Source: an uncultured Bacteroidales bacterium
Lineage (GTDB): Bacteria; Bacteroidota; Bacteroidia; Bacteroidales; Paludibacteraceae
Length of the DNA: 48,475 nt
Assembly (NCBI GenBank): GCA_900318245.1
Contig: ONJT01000016.1
Location: forward strand, 1 to 48,475
Direction: 5' to 3'
Positions 37,956 to 44,966 of the stretch are shown here, piece after piece. Positions within the stretch are counted from its first letter, which is position 1; every line of letters starts with the position of its first letter. The translations under genes and the position numbers were made by a program. The notes under the pieces are model-generated. The model did not search any database. It saw nothing but the letters and a program-made list of their open reading frames with translations, and was not told where the DNA came from.

Positions 37956-37973
37956 AATTTAAAATCTACAATA
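37939..37973 (+). repeat. Heptamer array bridging stop and start, 5 units
   Basis: The units TAAAATC, TACAATC, TAAAATT, TAAAATC and TACAATA contain the methyltransferase stop (37953-37955) and run into the subtilase ATG (37973-37975), whose A is the last base of unit 5. Confidence 0.82.
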
Positions 37974-39403
37974 TGATTAATTTATTAATCATCTTATCCG
38001 TTTATTTCGTGACTTTCACGGATAAACCCGAGAAAACAGCGCCGCAACTGTCCCCGCGGGCAGTAGAGCAGCGCGCCAAGTGGAATATACCTACCGACGC
38101 GATGGATTATCCCGTCAGTCCGATGTACCTGGGTCAGGTACGCGATGCAGGTGGTAAGATCATGCACAAGAGCCGCTGGTTCAATGGTGCGACCGTCGAG
38201 ATGGATGCCGAGACGGCAACCAAAGTGGCGGCACTCAAGTGTGTCACCTCCGTCGAGATGACGCGCGACGACAGTGAACCCAACCTATACCTGCCCAAGC
38301 GCCTGGCGCGCAAGCGCGAGCAGAGTTCGGACATCCCCGGTGCCTACACCGACGCCCAACTCGCCCTCTATAACCTCCGGCCCCTGCACGCAGCGGGTTT
38401 TGAGGGCCAGGGTATCCTCATGGCGATATGCGACGGCGGGTTCTATAACGCCGACAAGATCAATGCTTTCCGGCAGGAACAGGAACTCGGTCATTTTGAC
38501 TTCACCGATGACGATAAGTTCGGCTATGATTTCTACGGCAACACCGGCGACCACGGCACTGAGTGTCTCAGTACCATCTCCGGCATCCGGGGCGACTATT
38601 TCTACGGCGCTGCCACCAAGGCGCAGTATTACCTCATGCGCTCCGAAGAGAACGATACCGAGAGTCCGAAAGAGATGGACAACCTCGTAGCGGCGCTCGA
38701 GAAAGCCGATTCCTTAGGCGTCAATGTCTTCTCCGTCTCTTTGGGTTATTCCCGCTTCGACAACTCCGCCTGGGACCTTCCTAAGTCCGCTTTTGACGGC
38801 AAGAGCACGCGCTGCAGCAGGGCCGCTACTATCGCCGCGCGCAAAGGTATGCTCGTATGTATCGCCGCGGGTAACGATGGCGATGAGTTGGGCAACCCGC
38901 CTCATACCTTAGGTATACCCGGTGATGCAGACAGTACGCTCACCGTAGGAGCCGTCAACACCGACGGCGAGATAGGTTATTTCTCCAGCTACGGACCTAC
39001 CTCCGACATTCGTATCAAACCCGAGGTATGCGCAGTAGGTGTCAAGACGACGCTCATCAACCATACCAACGGCGTCGTGCAGTCCAATGGCACCAGTTTT
39101 GCGACGCCTCTTCTGGCGGGTTTTGCCGCGGCCCTCTGGTCCGCACTGCCCGACGAGAACGCCATGCAGATACGCGAACGTATCCTCCGCTCTTCCGACC
39201 GCTACGACAACCCCGACGTACTCAACTATCAGTACGGCTACGGCATCCCCGACGCCTGGAAAGCCTATACGATGGATATCCCCACCGGCATAGAGAGTAT
39301 TCAGAATTCAGAAATCAGTTATCAGAAGATCCTGCGCGACGGCCAACTCCTGATTATAAAAGGCGGCGAGAGCTATACCCTCACTGGGCAAAGAACACAT
39401 TAA
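37973..39403 (+). CDS. Secreted subtilisin-like serine protease (S8)
   Basis: The 476-residue protein has a short hydrophobic N-terminus (MINLLIILSVYFVTF) likely to serve as a signal, a propeptide-like region (about 25-105) and a subtilase domain with Asp in MAICDGGFYN, His in GDHGTECLSTI, oxyanion Asn in VCIAAGNDGDELG and Ser in NGTSFATPLLAGFAAALW. The C-terminus (KILRDGQLLIIKGGESYTLTGQ) looks like a short form of the tail seen in Bacteroidales secreted proteins and resembles the type IX sorting domain end, but is not a full one. A heptamer array codes the linker before the tail. Type IX export is possible, not proven. Confidence 0.88.
   Translation: MINLLIILSVYFVTFTDKPEKTAPQLSPRAVEQRAKWNIPTDAMDYPVSPMYLGQVRDAGGKIMHKSRWFNGATVEMDAETATKVAALKCVTSVEMTRDDSEPNLYLPKRLARKREQSSDIPGAYTDAQLALYNLRPLHAAGFEGQGILMAICDGGFYNADKINAFRQEQELGHFDFTDDDKFGYDFYGNTGDHGTECLSTISGIRGDYFYGAATKAQYYLMRSEENDTESPKEMDNLVAALEKADSLGVNVFSVSLGYSRFDNSAWDLPKSAFDGKSTRCSRAATIAARKGMLVCIAAGNDGDELGNPPHTLGIPGDADSTLTVGAVNTDGEIGYFSSYGPTSDIRIKPEVCAVGVKTTLINHTNGVVQSNGTSFATPLLAGFAAALWSALPDENAMQIRERILRSSDRYDNPDVLNYQYGYGIPDAWKAYTMDIPTGIESIQNSEISYQKILRDGQLLIIKGGESYTLTGQRTH
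39299..39326 (+). repeat. Heptamer array inside the subtilase C-terminal linker
   Basis: Four 7-mers (ATTCAGA, ATTCAGA, AATCAGT, TATCAGA) encode IQNSEISYQ, the joint between the catalytic domain and the C-terminal tail. Confidence 0.75.
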
Positions 39404-39580
39404 TAATTTATTTTTGTTTATTGCTTTAAAATGATTGTACTCGTAGAGTGGTGGTAATTGGTGGTAAAAACTGTCTAAAAATTTATTTTTAAGGAGTTTT
39501 TAGCAGTAATTAGCATGGGAAGCGTAGCTTTTAATCATTTTAAAGGGTTTATTTTTGTTTATTTTTCTTTTTAAAAAACA
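39404..39580. other. AT-rich intergenic segment
   Basis: About 180 bp between the subtilase stop and the SRP RNA 3' end. I see no credible coding frame. It contains a short direct repeat of GGTGGTAA near 39450-39467 and long T- and A-runs at its right end, the latter serving as the SRP RNA terminator tract. No promoter towards either side is obvious. Confidence 0.4.
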
Positions 39581-39699
39581 AAAAAAAGGTAGGCTAACTA
39601 CATCGCACCGCTACAACCTCCTACCCTTGCTACGGTCAAGTCCTGGGGGAGTTCAGAGGGAGCTGGTCGTATAGCACCTACCTATGCTTAAACCGAAAA
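39581..39699 (-). ncRNA. ffs: Small signal recognition particle RNA
   Basis: Read on the - strand, the conserved SRP core is visible: CTCCCCCAGG on the 5' side and AGCAAGGGTAGGAG on the 3' side of an apical stem-loop, preceded by GGTGCTATACGACCAGC and followed by GGTTGTAGCGGTGC. The 5' end GGTAGG (39683-39678) pairs with 3' CCTACC (39593-39588), closing a long hairpin of about 95-110 nt, and a run of T follows. The RNA binds Ffh and directs membrane-protein targeting. The exact ends are estimates: 5' near 39690-39699, 3' near 39581. The apical loop reads ACTTGACCGT where a GGAA tetraloop is expected. Confidence 0.82.
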
Positions 39700-39705
39700 G
39701 TGCGG

Positions 39706-39713
39706 CAAAATTA
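39706..39713 (-). promoter_or_regulatory. Promoter -7 box for the SRP RNA
   Basis: On the - strand TAATTTTG matches TAnnTTTG and would start transcription within about 10-15 nt of the predicted SRP RNA 5' end. Confidence 0.6.
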
Positions 39714-39796
39714 CTACAAAATATTCAAATATGCAAGACTTTGACGGAAAAAAATAAAAAATATATATATTATTTTAGTTTTTTGCGGCTAAGGTT

Positions 39797-41215
39797 ATGT
39801 TGACGGACTTCATTATAGCGCGTATTAAGGCGGAACTGCCGTGGCAACCGAACGAAGAGAAAGAGGGCTTGCTCAAGTCCCTCGGTGCCTTCCTTGTGTC
39901 CCGCGACCCGCGCAAGGCTTTCATCCTCCGCGGCTACGCGGGTACAGGTAAGACGAGCGTGATGAGTGCGCTCGTCCGCGCGCTTGACGGCCTCAAGCAA
40001 CCCTGTGTCCTGCTCGCCCCCACCGGCCGTGCCGCCAAAGTCCTCAGCAAGTACTCGGGCTTTCCGGCTTATACCATCCATAAGAAGATCTACCGCCAGC
40101 GCCAACTCGGCATGGAGGCTTTCTCGCTCTCCGACAACCGCCATATCCGAACCCTCTTCATCGTGGACGAAGCGTCCATGCTCTCCGGCTCGCGCGATAA
40201 TCCTACCTTCGGTAGCGGCTGCCTGCTCGATGACCTCGTTCGCTATGTCTATAGCGGCCAGGGCTGCAGCCTGCTCCTCCTCGGCGACGATGCCCAGTTG
40301 CCCCCCGTCGGCTCGCTCTCCAGCCCCGCCCTCGATGCGGACTATATGGCCACAACCTTTCAACTTTCAACTTTCAACTTTCAACTCTGTCAAGTGGCTC
40401 GTCAGGCCCTTGACAGTGGCATCCTCTCCGAAGCCACCCGCCTCCGCGAAGAACTTTCAAATCTTCAATCTTCAATCTTCAATCTTAAATCTCCGATCTC
40501 CCTCACCCCCAACGCCGACATCATTAAGGTCCCCGGCGACGAGGTCATCGACACCCTCGAGACCAGTTGGCGCACCGTAGGCGCCGAAGAGACCCTTATC
40601 ATCGCCCGCAGCAATAAGATGACCAACCTCTATAACGGCGGTGTGCGGGCGCGCGTGATGTGGAAAGAGGACGAGCTCTCCAACGGCGACCGGGTGATGA
40701 TCAGCAAGAACAACTATTTCTGGGCGCAAGAGTACAAGGACCTGGAGTTCCTCGCCAACGGCGACATGCTCGAGATCCAGCGCCTGACGAACATCCATGA
40801 GCTCTACGGTTTTCATTTCGCCAAAGCCCAACTCAAGTCCGTCGATTATGACTGGGAGATAGAGGCCCTCGTATGGCTCGATACGCTGACCACCGACAGC
40901 CCCGAGGCTAACTATACGCTGCAGCGCGAACTCTTCGCGCGCATCGCCGAGGACTTCCCCAAGATACGTAATAAGAAAGACCTCGTCAAGGCGGTCTATG
41001 ACTCGCCGTATTATAATGCGCTCCAGATCCGCTATGCCTATTGCGTCACCTGCCATAAAGCCCAGGGCGGGCAGTGGCGCCATGTCTATATCGACACCTC
41101 CGGCATCGGCGAGGATGAGTCCCGTATGTCCGACCCTGCCGAGCGCCGCGAGTACCTCCGCTGGCTCTACACCGCCCTCACCCGCGCCACCGAAAAAATC
41201 TACCTCCTGCGATAA
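39797..41215 (+). CDS. RecD-like superfamily 1 DNA helicase
   Basis: The 472-residue cytosolic protein has helicase motif I (GYAGTGKTSVM), Ia (VLLAPTGRAAKVLSKYSG), II (TLFIVDEASML), III (LLLLGDDAQLPPVGS) and motif VI near the C-terminus (VTCHKAQGGQWRHVYID and RWLYTALTRATEKIYLL). This is the AAA_30/UvrD_C_2 type related to RecD2, without the long N-terminal domain. Compared with what I expect for the family, the region around residues 180-240 carries two foreign-looking stretches (TTFQLSTFNFQL and SNLQSSIFNLKSPIS) coded by heptamer arrays. It starts at the ATG after a weak AT-rich promoter region. Confidence 0.85.
   Translation: MLTDFIIARIKAELPWQPNEEKEGLLKSLGAFLVSRDPRKAFILRGYAGTGKTSVMSALVRALDGLKQPCVLLAPTGRAAKVLSKYSGFPAYTIHKKIYRQRQLGMEAFSLSDNRHIRTLFIVDEASMLSGSRDNPTFGSGCLLDDLVRYVYSGQGCSLLLLGDDAQLPPVGSLSSPALDADYMATTFQLSTFNFQLCQVARQALDSGILSEATRLREELSNLQSSIFNLKSPISLTPNADIIKVPGDEVIDTLETSWRTVGAEETLIIARSNKMTNLYNGGVRARVMWKEDELSNGDRVMISKNNYFWAQEYKDLEFLANGDMLEIQRLTNIHELYGFHFAKAQLKSVDYDWEIEALVWLDTLTTDSPEANYTLQRELFARIAEDFPKIRNKKDLVKAVYDSPYYNALQIRYAYCVTCHKAQGGQWRHVYIDTSGIGEDESRMSDPAERREYLRWLYTALTRATEKIYLLR
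40353..40388 (+). repeat. Heptamer array inside the helicase gene (CAACTTT type)
   Basis: An 8-mer CAACCTTT is followed by three CAACTTT units and CAACTC. In frame it encodes TTFQLSTFNFQL, replacing or extending the segment between motif III and the conserved QVARQALDSGIL helix. Confidence 0.88.
40458..40500 (+). repeat. Heptamer array inside the helicase gene (CAATCTT type)
   Basis: An 8-mer CAAATCTT is followed by three CAATCTT units and two degenerate units (AAATCTC, CGATCTC). It encodes the segment around SNLQSSIFNLKSPIS. It lies 70 bp after the CAACTTT array but uses a different 7-mer. Confidence 0.85.
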
Positions 41216-41254
41216 AAAATTCGCAAATTCCTTGCACAATTCAAAATTTTATTG

Positions 41255-41262
41255 TACCTTTG
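41255..41262 (+). promoter_or_regulatory. Promoter -7 box for the DUF4143 ATPase
   Basis: TACCTTTG matches TAnnTTTG exactly, with TTG at 41232 about 20 bp upstream. The leader to the ATG at 41328 is about 60 nt. Confidence 0.72.
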
Positions 41263-41327
41263 CGGCGGATTTTATAAAACACGATTTAATAAAACCTCAA
41301 CGAAAAATAAAATACCATTTAACAAAC

Positions 41328-42599
41328 ATGGATAAACAGGTTCTTAAACAAGTCCTTCTGGATAATGCACAATTGGTGGAGAAAATAGAGGTATTGCCCC
41401 GTGCATATGCCTTGGATGAATCGGTAAACTATGTGTTCACCGGCGTACGGCGTGCAGGTAAATCGTACATGATGTATGCCATCATCAAGCAACTATTACA
41501 AAACGGCTGTTCGATGGCCGACATCCTGTACCTGAACTTCGAGGACGAACGTATAGACAACTTCACTGCGGCTGATTTTAACCTCTTGTTAGAGTGCCAT
41601 CAGGAGATTTACGGTCGCGAGCCGCGTATCTTCCTTGACGAGATGCAGAATATTATCGGCTGGGAGAAATTTGCGCGTCGTATGGCAGATAGCAAAGCGC
41701 ATATATGTCTTACCGGCAGTAATGCCAAGATGTTGAGCAAAGAGGTGTTAAGTACTCTTGGCGGTCGTTTTATCCCCAAGGACATCTATCCGTATAGTTT
41801 CAAGGAATACCTGAACGCGCTGCAGATCCCGTATGACAAGAAAGCGCTGCTAACTACTTCCGGTCGGGCACTATTCTTCCAGCATTACAGGGAATATTTC
41901 TTATGGGGAGGCATGCCGGAATCGGTGGGAATGAAGATCAAACGCGATTACTTGAGTAGTACGTACCAAAAGATTTATCTGAACGATATTGTTTCGCGCA
42001 ATAAGATTAGCAACATAGCCGCCTTGCGTCTGTTAATCAAAAAGATGGCAGAATCGGTGAAACAACCGGTGTCCTACAACCGAATGAGCAATATTCTCTC
42101 TACCATCAACGGTAAAATCTCCGTGCCGACCGTGCAGAGTTATATCTCCCATACTGAAGATGCTTGGTTCTTGTTGCGCCTGCGTAACATCACCGGCGCG
42201 CTGTCCGAGAAAGAGAGTATTTGTAAATACTACTTCATTGATAACGGTTTCTTAAATCTCTTCTTGTTGGATGGTGAGTCTGCGCTTTTGGAGAATATGG
42301 TTGCGTTGGAACTCTTCCGCCGTTACGGTCACGATCCTGAGAATGATACGGTCTATTTCTATAATGCCGGAGAGGAAGTGGACTTCTATATCCCGGAAGA
42401 AGAATGGGCCATACAAGTAGCGTATAACCTGTCCGAAGATACTACTCGCCAACGCGAAGTGACTGCATTGACCAAGATAGTTAATGCGATACCTTGCAAA
42501 CGGCGTACCATTATCACCTACGACACCAAGGATACTATCACCGACGTACACGGCGAGCTAGAGGTTGTACCTTGCTGGGAATGGCTGGTAAATCAATAA
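41328..42599 (+). CDS. AAA ATPase with C-terminal DUF4143 domain
   Basis: The 423-residue protein starts at ATG 41328, after the promoter, although the frame is open upstream. The N-terminal ATPase has Walker A FTGVRRAGKSYMM, Walker B PRIFLDEMQNI, a sensor-like ICLTGSNAKMLS and GGRFIPKDIYPYSFKEYL. The C-terminal DUF4143 region (about 225-420) has LWGGMPESVGM, YISHTEDAWFLLRLR, CKYYFIDNGFLNLFL and a nuclease-like end with EEVDFYI and IQVAYNLS. Such proteins are frequent in accessory regions and their role is poorly known. A second gene of this type ends the window on the opposite strand. Confidence 0.88.
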   Translation: MDKQVLKQVLLDNAQLVEKIEVLPRAYALDESVNYVFTGVRRAGKSYMMYAIIKQLLQNGCSMADILYLNFEDERIDNFTAADFNLLLECHQEIYGREPRIFLDEMQNIIGWEKFARRMADSKAHICLTGSNAKMLSKEVLSTLGGRFIPKDIYPYSFKEYLNALQIPYDKKALLTTSGRALFFQHYREYFLWGGMPESVGMKIKRDYLSSTYQKIYLNDIVSRNKISNIAALRLLIKKMAESVKQPVSYNRMSNILSTINGKISVPTVQSYISHTEDAWFLLRLRNITGALSEKESICKYYFIDNGFLNLFLLDGESALLENMVALELFRRYGHDPENDTVYFYNAGEEVDFYIPEEEWAIQVAYNLSEDTTRQREVTALTKIVNAIPCKRRTIITYDTKDTITDVHGELEVVPCWEWLVNQ

Positions 42600-42631
42600 A
42601 AATCCCTCCCCTGCGGTTACCTTTTGCACAA

Positions 42632-42678
42632 AAATGACATGCGTGCTTGCGTATGTCATTTTTTTGTTGTACTTTTGC
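42632..42678 (+). promoter_or_regulatory. Promoter with inverted repeat upstream of the WYL gene
   Basis: TACTTTTG (42670-42677) is a TAnnTTTG -7 box. An inverted repeat, AAATGACAT (42632-42640) with ATGTCATTT (42653-42661), overlaps the -33 region, with CTTGCGTATG at 42646. The block 42646-42678 is near identical to the rho promoter. The inverted repeat could be an operator. Confidence 0.65.
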
Positions 42679-42690
42679 GCAGTCTTTCAC

Positions 42691-42718
42691 TTTGTGGGAG
42701 AATGAGGCAGTAATTTTG
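42691..42718 (+). promoter_or_regulatory. Second promoter of the WYL gene, shared with the LRR operon
   Basis: TTTGTG at 42691 and TAATTTTG at 42711-42718 with 16 bp between TTTG and the -7 box. GCAGTAATTTTGCA is exactly repeated at 44916, with the same spacing. A 7-bp hairpin (CTTCCCG 42731-42737 / CGGGAAG 42746-42752) follows in the leader, without a T-run. Confidence 0.55.
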
Positions 42719-42799
42719 CACCCGGAACGTCTTCCCGGCGGAGAACGGGAAGAGTGGCTTCCGCATAGAAAGGTTGCTTTAACAAAATCGTATATACAT

Positions 42800-43714
42800 A
42801 TGAAAAAATCATCAACTGCTTATCTATTAGAGTGCTACATCTGGCTCGTGAACACGCTCGCACGCGGTCCTATTTCACGTAAAGAGATAGACATAAAGTG
42901 GGCGCACTCGTCTGTGAATGACTACAAACAGGATTATCTGCCTGAAAGTAATTTTCATCGTTGGAAAAGCACTATAGAATTGCTCTTCGATATTAAGATC
43001 AAGTGTAATTCTAATAATGAGTACTACATTGCAGAGATGGATGAATCAAGCGATGCGGACTTACACAATCGTTTGATTTCTATTATGGGAGTTAACAGCT
43101 TGCTCAAGGACAGCAAGAAACTCCGCGATAGAATTCTTTTTGAGCATGTTCCTTCAGGAGAGAAGTTCCTCGCGCCAATAATAGAGGCCTTGCGCGACCA
43201 CTATTCCATCCAAATCACCCATCAGGGATTTGGGAAACCAAGACCATATACTTTTGTTGTAGAACCTTATTGTTTAAAAATGTTCAAGCAACGCTGGTAT
43301 ATGTTGGCACGTTCTCCATACGATGATGAGTTCCGCGTGTATGGTCTTGATCGTATTTTAGCGCTTGAGTCCACGGGTCAGAAATACGATCTCCCCGATG
43401 GTCCTTGCGCAGCAGAAAGGATTTTTCGTCAGGTATATGGTGTCACAATGTTGGAGGGGGGAACTGAAGAAATTATCATTTCAATAAGTGAAGATCAAGC
43501 GCCCTATTTGCGCACATTGCCCATACATCCTTCTCAGCGTGAGATTGAACCTATTAACGGCTATCCGGCTTTTAGTTTCAATGTTTACCCGTCCGCTGAG
43601 TTCTGTCAGGAACTATTCAAGTATGGATCCGATTTAGAAGTCCACGAGCCGGAATCATTACGGAATTATTTCGCTGAAGATGCTGAAAAAACGAATAATA
43701 TGTATAACCACTAA
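42800..43714 (+). CDS. WYL-domain transcriptional regulator
   Basis: The 304-residue protein has an N-terminal DNA-binding region (AYLLECYIWLVNTLARGPISRKEID, winged helix-like) and a WYL domain from about 140-220 (ILFEHVPSGEKFLAPIIEAL, TFVVEPYCLKMFKQRWYMLAR, EFRVYGLDRILALEST). RWYMLAR is its W-Y-L-type core. The C-terminal WCX-like region runs from 230-300. WYL regulators often sense a nucleic acid or nucleotide ligand and control defence or repair genes, as in CapW/BrxR. ATG 42800 is chosen for the absence of coding character upstream. Its own promoter has an inverted repeat, so autoregulation is possible. Confidence 0.85.
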   Translation: MKKSSTAYLLECYIWLVNTLARGPISRKEIDIKWAHSSVNDYKQDYLPESNFHRWKSTIELLFDIKIKCNSNNEYYIAEMDESSDADLHNRLISIMGVNSLLKDSKKLRDRILFEHVPSGEKFLAPIIEALRDHYSIQITHQGFGKPRPYTFVVEPYCLKMFKQRWYMLARSPYDDEFRVYGLDRILALESTGQKYDLPDGPCAAERIFRQVYGVTMLEGGTEEIIISISEDQAPYLRTLPIHPSQREIEPINGYPAFSFNVYPSAEFCQELFKYGSDLEVHEPESLRNYFAEDAEKTNNMYNH

Positions 43715-43720
43715 ATACTT

Positions 43721-44626
43721 ATGATTATGGAAGATTATGTAGGAAAAAATCAGCGTATTCTTGATAAATGGCGCGCTAAGTTTATTGAAGACAAAAAAGC
43801 AGAAGAAAATTATTCGGATTGGACTCTTGAAGAAATCTCTACTCTATTTGCAGAAGATGGTATTATGAATAAAGGAGAATTTTATCCTGAAGATGACGGC
43901 GTATGCAGGCGAAGACCGAACGGGAATGAAAACGAACTATGGACAAAAGCTCCATTACGTGTATTATTCCTGACAAAAGATGAAAATATCAGTAGCACCG
44001 GAAGAGTTTGGGATGTCAGAACAGAGACTTTTCATTTGAAGAATATCGAGATTCCTATTTGTGATTATCATATTTTGAATAATCCATTTTATAAAAACGA
44101 AGCAAATATATTATATGGAATACTGAATACTCGAACAGATGAGATGGTCGGTTTTCATGAGTTTTCATATGAAGATGCCGTTAAACTTTCAGATGAAGTT
44201 ATATTTGCTCGAATTAACTGCAAAAAAGAAGGAGGAGGTAAAACGATTAAGGATGATGATTTACAAAAAGCTATTGATAAATATTATAAGAATTTAAAGG
44301 AACAAATCCTCGCATTTGATGCAGACATCTTTATTTGCTGTGGCACGCAGAAGGACGATAACGTAATATTAAAAAATTTGCGTAAAATTTTTAAAGATGA
44401 GTATAAAGAGGAGTTCGAATACATTCCCTTGCGCACATCAGATAAAACCGGAAGCGGCATAAATTATCTTAGAAGCAAAAATAAACTAGCTATTGATGCA
44501 TATCATTTGGCATATTCTCAAAACGGAGGAGAACAACTTCGATATTATGAAGTAGTTGGCGCATATTATGAGTTTATTAAATATCTAAAGACAACAAAAG
44601 GAATAGATTTTACTAAACATCGTTAA
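43721..44626 (+). CDS. Hypothetical AT-rich protein, possibly uracil-DNA-glycosylase-like
   Basis: A 301-residue cytoplasmic protein (a second ATG lies two codons in). The N-terminus is helical (QRILDKWRAKFIEDKKAEEN). From residue 80 a Rossmann-like core follows: APLRVLFLTKDEN, a variable insert, EVIFARINCKKEGGGKTI, ILAFDADIFICCGTQKDD and a late AIDAYHLAY. The order of a first strand, IN-KK-GG loop, ICCG and a late His resembles uracil-DNA glycosylase-superfamily proteins, but this is weak and catalysis is not claimed. Base composition is far more AT-rich than the core genes, suggesting recent transfer. It lies 6 bp after the WYL gene, so they probably form an operon. Confidence 0.55.
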   Translation: MIMEDYVGKNQRILDKWRAKFIEDKKAEENYSDWTLEEISTLFAEDGIMNKGEFYPEDDGVCRRRPNGNENELWTKAPLRVLFLTKDENISSTGRVWDVRTETFHLKNIEIPICDYHILNNPFYKNEANILYGILNTRTDEMVGFHEFSYEDAVKLSDEVIFARINCKKEGGGKTIKDDDLQKAIDKYYKNLKEQILAFDADIFICCGTQKDDNVILKNLRKIFKDEYKEEFEYIPLRTSDKTGSGINYLRSKNKLAIDAYHLAYSQNGGEQLRYYEVVGAYYEFIKYLKTTKGIDFTKHR

Positions 44627-44638
44627 ATATCAATCACT

Positions 44639-44872
44639 ATGGCACTTTGGAGAATTTCAGTTAAAAGAAGCGAGTCCGTCAATGGTGTTCGCTTGGAGAA
44701 AGGGATGTTTGTAGAAATGGTAACACCCGTAAGTATGTCAGACCCATTGAGGTCTAACCCCGGAGAGAACAAACCGAAGATCAACAACTTGTTTGTTAGC
44801 AAGTATGGTGTTGATTTGCTGAAGCCCGGTTTGATTTCGGTAACTCATCTTGAGTCGGAAAAAATCACATAA
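44639..44872 (+). CDS. DUF6140-like small protein
   Basis: A 77-residue protein. It begins MALWRISVKRSESVNGVRLEKGMFVEMVT and ends with FVSKYGVDLLKPGLISVTHLE. The pattern of a beta strand, an RLEKGMxVE turn and a YGVDL helix matches small Bacteroidales proteins I recall as DUF6140. Function unknown. It lies 12 bp after the AT-rich gene and is last in the WYL unit. Confidence 0.6.
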   Translation: MALWRISVKRSESVNGVRLEKGMFVEMVTPVSMSDPLRSNPGENKPKINNLFVSKYGVDLLKPGLISVTHLESEKIT

Positions 44873-44899
44873 AATGATTTTTTCTTTGCCCTCTGCTAT

Positions 44900-44927
44900 T
44901 TTGTGAACGAGCGGAGCAGTAATTTTG
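44900..44927 (+). promoter_or_regulatory. Promoter of the LRR-MreB operon
   Basis: TTTG at 44900-44903 and TAATTTTG at 44920-44927 with a 16-bp spacer match the second WYL promoter. Transcription should start within the hairpin that follows. Confidence 0.6.
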
Positions 44928-44960
44928 CAGCGTGATTCGAAAGTCACGCTGCATTTTTTT
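44927..44960 (+). terminator. Terminator hairpin overlapping the LRR operon promoter
   Basis: A perfect 9-bp stem (GCAGCGTGA 44927-44935 with TCACGCTGC 44944-44952), 8-nt loop and T-run (44954-44960). It could end the WYL unit. The stem overlaps the -7 box, so transcripts started there would lack part of its left arm and escape it. Confidence 0.75.
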
Positions 44961-44966
44961 ATTATT

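Noticed and set aside
39450-39470. Direct repeat GGTGGTAATTGGTGGTAA
   Set aside because: Two short copies only, with no adjacent promoter or gene that would give it a role.
41216-41327. Upstream extension of the DUF4143 ATPase frame into the helicase gene
   Set aside because: The extension overlaps a well-supported gene in another frame, and the promoter at 41255 fits the ATG at 41328.
42731-42752. Hairpin in the WYL leader as a riboswitch or terminator
   Set aside because: A simple 7-bp stem with no T-run and no aptamer-like conserved bases.
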